Assembly: GCA_027452005.1 (NCBI GenBank)
Contig: DAIDHF010000008.1
Span: forward strand, 18,283-82,282
Source of the DNA: Acidimicrobiales bacterium
GTDB lineage: Bacteria > Actinomycetota > Acidimicrobiia > Acidimicrobiales > JAKAVM01
Direction of reading: 5' to 3'
Length of the DNA: 64,000 nucleotides
Position numbers and translations under genes: made by a program. A model generated the notes under the pieces. It was given only the letters and a program-made list of their open reading frames with translations, ran no database searches and had not been told where the DNA came from. Shown piece after piece: positions 16,218-23,936 of this stretch. Position 1 is the stretch's first letter. Each line of letters starts with the position of its first letter.

Positions 16218-17567
16218 GGTGGGAAATGAACCATCGAGGGTGACTTTGGGGTCTTCCCCGATCACTTTTTCAAGAAGAGTCGAGTAGATCGATCTAAAGT
16301 CAACGTTGTATGTGAGGTTCCCGTTTTCATCAAGCTTTGACAGATCAGGATACTCGCCGTAGTAGCCCCCTTTGACCTTTGGACCGCACGCAAAGGCGAC
16401 CGAGGCGGCCCCGTGATCAGTACCACCACTTGCATTGGACTGGACTCGACGACCAAACTCGGAGTAAATAAACACAACGGCGTGCTGGCCCTTGGGATCG
16501 GCTGACATCTGGTTGACAAAGTTGGTGACCGCACTATCGAGTTCTCCGAGAAGTGTTGACTGTGTGGCAACTTCATCGGCGTGAGTGTCATAGGTCTGCT
16601 GGGACACGCTATATACCTTGGTCGGAAGCCCGGCTGTTATCAACTGGTTGACGATGTCGAGTTGACCGGCAAGTCCACTCACGGGAGTAGCTGACCTGGC
16701 TGGCGGCGAGCTCGAATTTGGCGAGCCCGTAGTCGAAGTGGATGAGGCAGTCCCCAGTGAACTAGTCAAATACGGGTCCGACTTGTTCAGGGCCGAGTTC
16801 ACCGTGGCCTGAACCCTGAGCAGATCAGCCCCGGACTGTGCAATGGCTGCCATTATTGGAGACGTGAGAGAGCGTGGCGAGTTGAGTTCGCTAAAGATTC
16901 GGACTAATTCGGGGTCGCCTGGGAGGACCATCTGAGAACTCGCAATAGCTGCACCTAGTGACCGCTCTCCTACCAGGGCCATTGGGAGTAACTCCCCCAC
17001 TGCCACTGCCTTTAGTGGATCGGACCCGGTGGCATCCATCCACCGACCCACCCAGCCGGTCGAGACATCACTGGTGGGTACTGCACTCTGCCAGATGTCC
17101 ATAGACCGAAAATGACTCAAATTTGGATCTGGATAACCTACACCGCGAATGATTGCGAGTTTTCCCGCATCCCAGAGACTCTTGAAGCCCGTTAGCTTGG
17201 GATGAAGCCCGTAGGTCCCGTCTAGGGCTATTACTTGGTTAGCCGACAGCGCAATATTACTCCTCGCTGATTGGTAGCTTGCGTCTGAGTATGGGACCAA
17301 CGTGTTTAGGCCGTCATTTCCACCGTATAGGGTGCATAAGACCAAGGTGGCATCCTCCGTGTCTATTGCCCCACCCTGACTGGTGGCTGGGTCAGTTGCC
17401 CCGGAGAGCAGTTTGGTTTTCTCTAGGGCCAGACCTCCAAGACCTCCCGCTAAGGCCAGTCCCCCAACCGAACCCGCAATAAACTTTCTTCGGGAAATAC
17501 TGGTCTGCACGGTGTTTCTCACCAACTCGTCAGATTTGGCGTGAGGGAAGATATCGTTGTTCGTCAT
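16203..17567 (-). CDS. DUF1501 protein with Tat signal
   Basis: This is a 454-residue exported protein of the DUF1501 (sulfatase-like) family. A twin-arginine signal is visible near residue 25 (SISRRKFIAGSVGGLALAGG). The family core includes TLVLCTLYGGNDGLNTLVPY and the C-terminal VFIYSEFGRRVQSNASGGTDHGAA segment, whose Glu/Asp/His residues are conserved in the family. The ATG is preceded by GGAGG at 5 bases and lies 8 bases after the DUF1800 stop. DUF1501 and DUF1800 genes commonly occur as a pair in several phyla. The biochemical role is not established. Confidence 0.88.
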   Translation of the reverse strand: MTNNDIFPHAKSDELVRNTVQTSISRRKFIAGSVGGLALAGGLGGLALEKTKLLSGATDPATSQGGAIDTEDATLVLCTLYGGNDGLNTLVPYSDASYQSARSNIALSANQVIALDGTYGLHPKLTGFKSLWDAGKLAIIRGVGYPDPNLSHFRSMDIWQSAVPTSDVSTGWVGRWMDATGSDPLKAVAVGELLPMALVGERSLGAAIASSQMVLPGDPELVRIFSELNSPRSLTSPIMAAIAQSGADLLRVQATVNSALNKSDPYLTSSLGTASSTSTTGSPNSSSPPARSATPVSGLAGQLDIVNQLITAGLPTKVYSVSQQTYDTHADEVATQSTLLGELDSAVTNFVNQMSADPKGQHAVVFIYSEFGRRVQSNASGGTDHGAASVAFACGPKVKGGYYGEYPDLSKLDENGNLTYNVDFRSIYSTLLEKVIGEDPKVTLDGSFPTVNFV

Positions 17568-17575
17568 ATAACCTC

Positions 17576-18967
17576 CTAGTTACTCACGTACTCGGGCGAG
17601 ATCAACGCAAGACTGGTAACCTGGGCCGGGTCTGAAGACACAGCATTGAGGGCCTCCAAGGAACTCTTGCTCCAGCCACCGTCTATACCCAGCAGTTGTG
17701 CTGCCGCATCTGGCCGACCTTGTGGCGAGGTCCCCTCTACCATTGAGTTGTCTCCCAACTTGACCGCTATTGACCCATACTTCCACCGGAAAAGCGAAGA
17801 TGCAGTTGACAGCCAGTACTGATTCTGGGGCCACCCGCCAACGTTGGGTGGGTCAAAGGGAACCTGACCCAGATCGTGGACTGTGGCTGTCGCCAGTCTT
17901 GAAGCCTTGTTTGATTCTGTCGCGATAGCCGAACCAAGGGTTACTAGATTCGGTGGATTCAAGAATTTCAAATTCAGAGCCTGATACATTCCAACAAGCC
18001 ACTCGACCGGCTGTTTTACTAACCCCTGTAAGGAGTTCTGCGATACGAAGTTAGGGTGAGTGAATATAGTATGAATGAGATCTGAAATGTTCAGATTACT
18101 TGAATAGGCCGGTGCAAGATCATTCGTCACGATTGGATCGCTTGTAGAGATCGGGTAGGCGAACATGCTCCACAGCCTCGATGTCACCCAGTTGTGAGAC
18201 GCCTGAGAGTTTGTTGCCAGGTGGATGATGTCTTCTCCTGTAAAGTTCCCGGTTTGACCGAGGTAAGTCTTTGAGGTCGGATCAAACTGAGTAGGTTCAA
18301 ACATATACGACCCATCTTGTGGGTTTAGGGTCCAGCCCGTAAAAGCCCTGGCCGCCTCTTCGACATCTTGCTGAGTATAGTTGCCGACCCCCATGGTGAA
18401 GCGCTCCATGAGTTCTCTGGCAAAGTTCTCATTGGGGTGATTGGCTTTGTCGGTTTCGGTGTCAAGCCAGATCATCATGGCTGGATCTTTTCCGAGAGCT
18501 TGGGTGAGTTCCTCAAATGAACCATTCGACATCGATCTAATGGTTTGGTTTTGGTTGTACATCAAGAGGGGCAGTTGAACCTTGGATATCGCCGTAGCAA
18601 AGTTGTTGTGGAGATTTAGAGTCAGCTTTTCCCGTAGTGGATTTGTGGTTGTCCTCATACGCTCCAACCACCACAAGACAAGGTCAGACGCACTTGTCAT
18701 CTGACTCTTGACAAACTCCCTTTTGCTAGCAACTGTACTAGGCGACTTTGAACCCTTTCCATCAATAAGCCCCGGAGGAAACCAGGTCATTCCCTGGGGA
18801 GGCTGTACTAGATCAGCCGGATCTCCTGACGAGTAGTTCAAAAGGTTGTCGACACTCGCACTAAATCCCTCTGAGGCGGCCTGGTCGATTTGAAGTCCAG
18901 TCGGTCCGAAACCTGCCCGTCGAAGTAGAAGCGCCACTTGAGAAGTCTGGGTCGGAGTAAAAGCCAT
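17576..18967 (-). CDS. DUF1800 family protein
   Basis: This is a 463-residue protein of the DUF1800 family. Diagnostic segments are LLLRRAGFGPTG at the N-terminus, LNLHNNFATAISKV, the NENFARELMERFTMGVGNYT motif and PPNVGGWPQNQYWL near the C-terminus. No signal peptide is evident, in contrast to its DUF1501 partner, which carries a Tat signal. The pair could be co-exported by piggyback or act on either side of the membrane; this is speculation from the sequences. It is the first gene of a two-gene unit with DUF1501. Confidence 0.88.
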   Translation of the reverse strand: MAFTPTQTSQVALLLRRAGFGPTGLQIDQAASEGFSASVDNLLNYSSGDPADLVQPPQGMTWFPPGLIDGKGSKSPSTVASKREFVKSQMTSASDLVLWWLERMRTTTNPLREKLTLNLHNNFATAISKVQLPLLMYNQNQTIRSMSNGSFEELTQALGKDPAMMIWLDTETDKANHPNENFARELMERFTMGVGNYTQQDVEEAARAFTGWTLNPQDGSYMFEPTQFDPTSKTYLGQTGNFTGEDIIHLATNSQASHNWVTSRLWSMFAYPISTSDPIVTNDLAPAYSSNLNISDLIHTIFTHPNFVSQNSLQGLVKQPVEWLVGMYQALNLKFLNPPNLVTLGSAIATESNKASRLATATVHDLGQVPFDPPNVGGWPQNQYWLSTASSLFRWKYGSIAVKLGDNSMVEGTSPQGRPDAAAQLLGIDGGWSKSSLEALNAVSSDPAQVTSLALISPEYVSN

Positions 18968-19151
18968 AGCAAGAGCCTCGACTCATAATGTTAGAGAAGA
19001 ATTAGGAGATAATAAGAATTCGGTTAGGCTCTTTAGCCCGTCCAAGCTCTGTCATGATGTCGGCAACTCCGTTGCTCTGGCACTTCACCGAGAGTCCCAA
19101 GTTGTCAATAGGCGGATCAAGTATCTATTCGCAGTTACAGCAACAGTCAAT

Positions 19152-19207
19152 TGCAAGCGCCACTCACAAGCGGGCAAGCCCACCCACGTCTTTGAGTGAG
19201 CGTTGCA
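19152..19207. repeat. long imperfect stem-loop downstream of tRNA-Val
   Basis: TGCAAGCGCCACTCA (19152-19166) is complementary to TGAGTGAGCGTTGCA (19193-19207) apart from a small internal bulge. The loop holds a second short hairpin (GGGCAAGCCC). It lies 26 bases beyond the tRNA 3' end on the minus strand and lacks a T-run. The remaining 18968-19150 shows no gene that I can support. Confidence 0.5.
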
Positions 19208-19233
19208 CCCGACACTGGTGTTACTGGTCGTAG

Positions 19234-19307
19234 TGGGCGCTAGAGGACTCGAACCTCCGACCTCAGCCGTGTGAAGGCTGCGCTCTAACCAACTGAGCTA
19301 AGCGCCC
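19234..19307 (-). tRNA. tRNA-Val (anticodon CAC)
   Basis: The minus strand folds as a complete 74-base cloverleaf. The acceptor stem is GGGCGCT/AGCGCCC, the D arm GCTCAGTTGGTTAGAGC, the anticodon arm CAGCC-TTCACAC-GGCTG and the T arm GGAGG-TTCGAGT-CCTCT. The anticodon CAC reads the valine codon GUG. CCA is not encoded (ACTA follows). Confidence 0.95.
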
Positions 19308-19407
19308 CAATGAGCAAGTATCATCCTAGCCTTTGCATTAACCAGTGACTACTCAATAGCCAAGTATCACACGGTCTCTTATAAGTCCATTCTCCTTGAA
19401 ATACTTT

Positions 19408-21507
19408 CTAGAGCTGAGTCTTGGGCATCGGTGGGGATAGACACGGATGTGGTCCGCACACGTTCTCAACCAGCCCGTGAATCAGGAAATCTCCCAGGAG
19501 ACTTTGGGCCTCAGGTAGGCGTCTAGGGGTCTCATTGTGCGGGTCAATCCCGGCGTTATTGGGTTGGTTGTCCTCGGGAGGGGCCGGGACTCCGTTGTCC
19601 CAAATAAATGCCGCAGATCCCTTATAAGGATAGGACCTGATCTTGGGAATCCCCCAAAACGGGGCGGGCTCCGGTGACCTACCCGGCTCTAGGGCCGGGG
19701 CGTGAAGCTCGGCACCCACCGTCCGAATTTCCATCTCAGTTCCCACGTTTGGAACCTGATGGTCGCCAAAGGCGAACTCTATGAGCACCTCATGTGAGTG
19801 GGTGTTTGGCAAGGGGTTATTAGTCATATACTGTGCGTACCCGTCGGGATCGGCCCTGTCCCAGAGTATCTGGATCATGTCGAAGAGGACCTGTCTGGTT
19901 GTAGGGTCTGGGTAAGAAGACTTTATGACCGAAAAGAAAGGAGCAAAGTCCACGCTTCTTTGGATCATTACTGAAAAGTCGATTCCAGGAACACCTAGCA
20001 CAGAGCGGTATATCCCGTTGGACACCGCTGTCAAAGTTCCTCCTAAAATCCCGCCTAGACTGTTGCCGTAATAAAATACATCGTGCCCGGTGAGTAGAAG
20101 TGGACTATGGGAACTATTGGACGCTTCAAAGGCCGAATTAGCGGCAAATCCTTTAGGACTGTCCATCAAAGTACCTAGATACATAAAATCGACCATGGCC
20201 TGATCTAGGCGGTCTGGCATGGACGGAAATAGGGATACATTCTTGAGAATCGGGACCGTGGTTGGAATGTCGTTGATCGACATCCCTAACCAGTCCGTCC
20301 CACAAAACACAATGTTGTTAGAGTTGCCCGTGTTTTTCAGGTCCGGGACCTCTCCTTGAGCACTTCCAAAAAGTCCGTGCCCATAAAGAGACGGGTAAGC
20401 CCGATGTACTGGACTTTGTGGGTTGTCGGGACTCGCATCAGCCGATCTTGGAATTAGACAGGTAAAAGGGGCAACCTCAATGTTGCCGGGCATTTGCCTG
20501 GGCGTCCCGGACGCGTTGAGACTGAGGCTTGACCCTGGTGGTCCACCTGGCTCGTCTAGGAAACTGGGAACGTCAAAGGTCCCAGTTACCAGCCGCGACG
20601 AGTACTGATTTTGACTGTAACTATAGTTTGTTACCTTTGAAACAGAGTAATCGGGAACACGGCCTTTGAGATCTTGGAAGGCCTGGTCGCGCATGGACAA
20701 CAAGCGTCCTGTAATTGACTTTCGGCTGCCAATAGTAAAATCCCAAACGAGATAGGTGCCCGATTTAGACACCCCGGCCGAGGCCAAGGCTGCAAGGTCT
20801 GATCTCACCCGCGAGAGGCGGGCCTTGTCACGAGCCCCCGATACCTGGCCAGACAGAAACCTCTTGAAGACCATTTGTGGCGCAATTGTCTTCCCACTGG
20901 AGTCCTTGAGATCACGCAAGTCAACCACGTAGGTATCGCCCTCATTCATGGCTCTGGCCGGATTTACGATCAGAAGTGGGTTTTTGCTTGACTGAGTGTT
21001 CACGTCAAATGACCCCCAATACGGCCAGCGTTGACCGGTAGTCACGTCCAGTAAGACGATTGGAGCATCTCTCGACAGTGACTCTCCTATAGTTCCCTCT
21101 GTAGCCACTTGGCTCTTGGCAAGACTGATTCCGGGTACGTCAGCTAAGATCTCACTCCCCGGACTAAACCCATCGCTTTCATTCCAGGGGGTCGTGTTCA
21201 CAAATTGACCAGCCGTGTTCTGCACTCGGGCTAAACTCTCGGCAGATACTCTCAACCCTGTTGAATTCATAGGATCCACCGTGGTTTCATAGTTGTCAGG
21301 GAAGGGAAGTAAACAGTTCCCTATCGAGATAGGGTCGCACGCAAATCTCGGACTGGCCTGCCCTAGTTTTGTCATCGGGGTAAGTGAGTACCACGGCCTG
21401 ACACTTGAACCACTGGCGCTTGACCCCGACGAAGTCGCGCACCCAACGCCAATTAGAGCGGTCAAGACAGTAATAGCAACGCTCAAAATAAAAACGCGCC
21501 GGGTCAT
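19408..21507 (-). CDS. secreted alpha/beta hydrolase (lipase/esterase-like)
   Basis: This is a 699-residue exported protein. The N-terminus MTRRVFILSVAITVLTALIG followed by VGCATSSG is a signal peptide with a near-lipobox cysteine, so it may be a lipoprotein. A nucleophile elbow FYYGNSLGGILGG (GxSxG) lies near residue 475. A candidate catalytic histidine is in LIHGLVENVCG at the C-terminus, next to a Cys pair (VCGPHPC). Similar long hydrolases occur in actinobacteria without a fixed substrate. It lies 50 bases downstream of the FKBP gene on the same strand and may be cotranscribed with it. Confidence 0.75.
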   Translation of the reverse strand: MTRRVFILSVAITVLTALIGVGCATSSGSSASGSSVRPWYSLTPMTKLGQASPRFACDPISIGNCLLPFPDNYETTVDPMNSTGLRVSAESLARVQNTAGQFVNTTPWNESDGFSPGSEILADVPGISLAKSQVATEGTIGESLSRDAPIVLLDVTTGQRWPYWGSFDVNTQSSKNPLLIVNPARAMNEGDTYVVDLRDLKDSSGKTIAPQMVFKRFLSGQVSGARDKARLSRVRSDLAALASAGVSKSGTYLVWDFTIGSRKSITGRLLSMRDQAFQDLKGRVPDYSVSKVTNYSYSQNQYSSRLVTGTFDVPSFLDEPGGPPGSSLSLNASGTPRQMPGNIEVAPFTCLIPRSADASPDNPQSPVHRAYPSLYGHGLFGSAQGEVPDLKNTGNSNNIVFCGTDWLGMSINDIPTTVPILKNVSLFPSMPDRLDQAMVDFMYLGTLMDSPKGFAANSAFEASNSSHSPLLLTGHDVFYYGNSLGGILGGTLTAVSNGIYRSVLGVPGIDFSVMIQRSVDFAPFFSVIKSSYPDPTTRQVLFDMIQILWDRADPDGYAQYMTNNPLPNTHSHEVLIEFAFGDHQVPNVGTEMEIRTVGAELHAPALEPGRSPEPAPFWGIPKIRSYPYKGSAAFIWDNGVPAPPEDNQPNNAGIDPHNETPRRLPEAQSLLGDFLIHGLVENVCGPHPCLSPPMPKTQL

Positions 21508-21557
21508 ATTTGTGCTAGATCTTCAGTTAGCCCACGGGCCAGGTTTGCCTGAAGGAT

Positions 21558-22172
21558 TTACCCTATCTTTTCTAGGTCAACAATAAAGATCAGGGTATCA
21601 TTGTTGGCAATCTTTGAAGTTGGCGGCGATGCACCATACCCGAAACTAGGTGGGATTATTAGCTCACGTCGCCCACCAACCTGCATGCCAACCAGTCCCA
21701 TACTCCAACCCTTAATCACTCCACTAAGTGCAAAGGTTGCTGGCTGGCCACGACTCCAAGACGAGTCAAAAGGGGCCTTATAGGTCCACGAGTAACCCAC
21801 ATACTGCACGGTTACCGTGTCAGAACTAGTAACCGCCGGTCCACTACCCTTTATCAGGTCCGCCGACTCCAACTGACTTGGTGGACTGGCATTGGGCACC
21901 ACAACGGTAGGTTCAGTGCCTATTACCCCTGCTGGTGACAACCAGGACGTAGGTATTGGAGCAATGGTTCCACTCTGTGAGCTTACCGGCTGGGTCGTCG
22001 ATACCACCGTTGCCGTGGTTGACGTCGATGAGGTCGACGGAGCGGGAGGACCAAGGGTGTGAGAGGTCTTGCCCGAAGGAGCCGACGAGGTTGGAGAGGA
22101 ACTACACGCCCCAGCCAGTAGGGCTAGACCAATCACACCTAAGACCAACCTGAATCTAGTCGATGTACGCAT
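21558..22172 (-). CDS. FKBP-type peptidyl-prolyl isomerase lipoprotein
   Basis: This is a 204-residue lipoprotein. The signal peptide ends in the lipobox LLAGAC near residue 23, followed by a Ser/Thr-rich linker to about residue 95. The C-terminal FKBP domain includes DTVTVQYVGYSW, GVIKGWSMGLVGMQVGGRRE and IPPSFGYGASPP, followed by the final beta-strand LIFIVDLEKIG. It would catalyse prolyl isomerisation outside the membrane and probably helps fold exported proteins, of which this region encodes many. It is divergent from the membrane-protein gene at 22328. Confidence 0.92.
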   Translation of the reverse strand: MRTSTRFRLVLGVIGLALLAGACSSSPTSSAPSGKTSHTLGPPAPSTSSTSTTATVVSTTQPVSSQSGTIAPIPTSWLSPAGVIGTEPTVVVPNASPPSQLESADLIKGSGPAVTSSDTVTVQYVGYSWTYKAPFDSSWSRGQPATFALSGVIKGWSMGLVGMQVGGRRELIIPPSFGYGASPPTSKIANNDTLIFIVDLEKIG

Positions 22173-22327
22173 GTCTGGCTACCTTTTCCTTACAACCTTT
22201 TGGGCCCTTGGGCTACTTTTACGTTTGTCGAGTTCAGATACTAGCAAAGGATCTTTCTAACGTGAATCTTGGGGGTGAATTCTCTCGATTCCAGCCAGGC
22301 CACCATTTTCGTCTAGCCTTTAGTCCA

Positions 22328-23056
22328 ATGGCCAAAAAAGAGTATCCCCCAGTCCCCGCGGATCTTGAGAAATGGGAACTTCGAGGCGGTTTCGCCTCGG
22401 CAATTTTGTCGCTGGCGATTCTGATCTTCTTCTTGGAGCAGATCTCCCTGCACTTTGGGGTACGAATCCCCGTTCCTCACCACAAAAACAAGTACAAGAC
22501 TCAGTACTATGACCTAGTACCCGAGTTCTGGATCTCGGTAGCCCTGTCAATAGCCACCCTATTTGCAACCTACTTAAATAGAAGACAGATTTTAGCAATC
22601 TTGATCATATTTCAAGGGCTTATGCTGGTTAGCTTTTCGACCCAGTTCGATCCCCTCATACCCCTTCCTTTCGTCATTTTTGGTGTCTGGTTAATGCTCC
22701 GAGCCAGCCGACGGACCAGACAGCTTTCTGCCCAGGGAATGGACTACCGCGGTAGACCAGTTCAGACCCGAGCGCAACGCCAAGACGCAAAAAAAGGAAT
22801 CGATCCAAAGCTGCCGAAGCCCTCAAAGAGATACACGCCGCCAACCAAGAAGCGAGGACCTGCAAGTTCCTCGGGAGCTTCGGTGGGAATTGGTCGTGGA
22901 GGGATGATTAGAGGAGACCTGCCAAGAAAGTCAGACGAGACCGAGAGTCCCCTAGCCTTTGAGGTGCCTTCAATAATTGACAAGCGTCTAAAGCGGGACA
23001 AGACAACTTCAAAGAGACCACAAGACCCAGAGATAACCGGGTCAGAGGACTTCTAA
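22328..23056 (+). CDS. membrane protein with basic C-terminal tail
   Basis: I do not recognise a characterised family. The chosen ATG at 22328 (MAKKEYPPVPADLEKW) gives 242 residues; the track start at 22163 adds 55 residues that overlap the divergent FKBP start. Four hydrophobic stretches are visible: near residues 23-42 (ASAILSLAILIFFLEQ), 70-88, 92-112 and 118-130. The C-terminal about 100 residues are polar and rich in Lys/Arg and Pro (RYTPPTKKRGPA), probably cytoplasmic. A GTG at 22262 is a further start option. Confidence 0.7.
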   Translation: MAKKEYPPVPADLEKWELRGGFASAILSLAILIFFLEQISLHFGVRIPVPHHKNKYKTQYYDLVPEFWISVALSIATLFATYLNRRQILAILIIFQGLMLVSFSTQFDPLIPLPFVIFGVWLMLRASRRTRQLSAQGMDYRGRPVQTRAQRQDAKKGIDPKLPKPSKRYTPPTKKRGPASSSGASVGIGRGGMIRGDLPRKSDETESPLAFEVPSIIDKRLKRDKTTSKRPQDPEITGSEDF

Positions 23057-23075
23057 GGTAAGCTTTCTGGTCTGC

Positions 23076-23120
23076 CTTTGCTGGGTCTGGACTTTGTTGG
23101 GTCTGGCCTTTGTTGGGTCT
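23076..23120. repeat. 16-bp direct repeat, 2.8 copies
   Basis: CTTTG[CT]TGGGTCTGG[AC] occurs at 23076-23091, 23092-23107 and, partially, 23108-23120. It sits between the membrane-protein stop and the small ORF on the other strand. No function is evident. Confidence 0.7.
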
Positions 23121-23121
23121 T

Positions 23122-23214
23122 CTATAGGTGCAAGAGAGAGAGCAAGAAACCAACCCCGATTACACCCAGGGCACCAATGGTGATAATTAGCAACATCTTG
23201 TTCTTTGAGATCAC
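23122..23214 (-). CDS. possible 30-residue membrane peptide
   Basis: GTG at 23214 opens a 30-codon frame, too short for the ORF track, encoding ISKNKMLLIITIGALGVIGV followed by GFLLSLLHL. It has a short basic start and one strongly hydrophobic helix, as in single-span small membrane proteins. It begins 7 bases after the TetR stop on the same strand. An internal ATG (MLLIITIG) is an alternative. No homology can be claimed. Confidence 0.35.
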   Translation of the reverse strand: MISKNKMLLIITIGALGVIGVGFLLSLLHL

Positions 23215-23221
23215 CGGAGCT

Positions 23222-23851
23222 TTAGTCCCTTTCAATAAGTAGAGCAGAGCGCAAAAACTCCAACACATCAGAGCGCCTCTTTACCAGTGAACGCATCGAA
23301 GGCTCTTCCCCCATGGCCCGTAGTAGTTCAATCTCTGAGACCATTCCCACCACCATACTATAGGTCGCTAAAAGTAAGAACTTAGGTTCGTGTCTCTTGA
23401 TTGTCCCCCGGTCCATCTCCCCGTCTAAAAAGGCGTAGGCGCGAGTGAGTAGTGGGTCAAAGCGTTCAACCAAGCGGCTTGAAGCAGGAGGACCCAAGCG
23501 AGATATTTCACGTAAGAGCCCGATCAATTCGGGTCTCTTGGCCGATACCCTAAATACTGCCTTAACAACGGACTCGATCTTGAACCAACCCTGGTCTCGC
23601 CCACTCGGGGAACGAGGATTTTCAAGTGAGTCCTCTAGGGCCAAGGAGAGATCATCTACGGAACGGTCTACCAATGCCATAAGCAGGTCCTCTTTAGAGG
23701 GAAACCAGTACAAGACGCTCTGCTTGGAAATACCGACCACTTTGCCGATCAGATCTAGAGACGTGGCCTCAAATCCCCTGTCGGCAAAAAGTTCCAGGGC
23801 ACCATCCAAGATTCGTTGATCGGTTGGGTTAGAGTTGACTGATGTTGGCAA
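23222..23851 (-). CDS. TetR-family regulator of the lipid-type operon
   Basis: This is a TetR regulator. The helix-turn-helix covers DQRILDGALELFADRGFEAT to ISKQSVLYWFPSKEDLLMAL. I chose TTG at 23851 (209 residues) because AGAGGAGA lies 9 bases upstream. The track start GTG 23893 falls inside a palindromic operator and GTG 23878 has no ribosome binding site. The gene is divergent from the acyl reductase operon. Two palindromes CTACCAyATGGTAG lie in the intergenic region, so it very probably represses itself and the operon. Its ligand may be an acyl-CoA or lipid, inferred from the target genes. Confidence 0.82.
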   Translation of the reverse strand: MPTSVNSNPTDQRILDGALELFADRGFEATSLDLIGKVVGISKQSVLYWFPSKEDLLMALVDRSVDDLSLALEDSLENPRSPSGRDQGWFKIESVVKAVFRVSAKRPELIGLLREISRLGPPASSRLVERFDPLLTRAYAFLDGEMDRGTIKRHEPKFLLLATYSMVVGMVSEIELLRAMGEEPSMRSLVKRRSDVLEFLRSALLIERD

Positions 23852-23886
23852 CCGGGCCTGTCTCCTCTGGCTTTTCACAATATAGA

Positions 23887-23900
23887 CTACCACATGGTAG
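23887..23900. promoter_or_regulatory. TetR operator site 1
   Basis: CTACCACATGGTAG is a 6-bp inverted repeat with a 2-bp centre. It lies between the divergent TetR gene and the acyl reductase operon. A near-identical palindrome follows 24 bp away (centre to centre), the arrangement expected for binding of two regulator dimers. Confidence 0.75.
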
Positions 23901-23910
23901 ACAAACTAGC

Positions 23911-23924
23911 CTACCATATGGTAG
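23911..23924. promoter_or_regulatory. TetR operator site 2
   Basis: CTACCATATGGTAG is a perfect 14-bp palindrome, 13 bp before the ATG of the acyl reductase gene and just upstream of its AGGAG. Binding here would block transcription of the operon. Confidence 0.75.
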
Positions 23925-23936
23925 ACAGGAGTTGTA

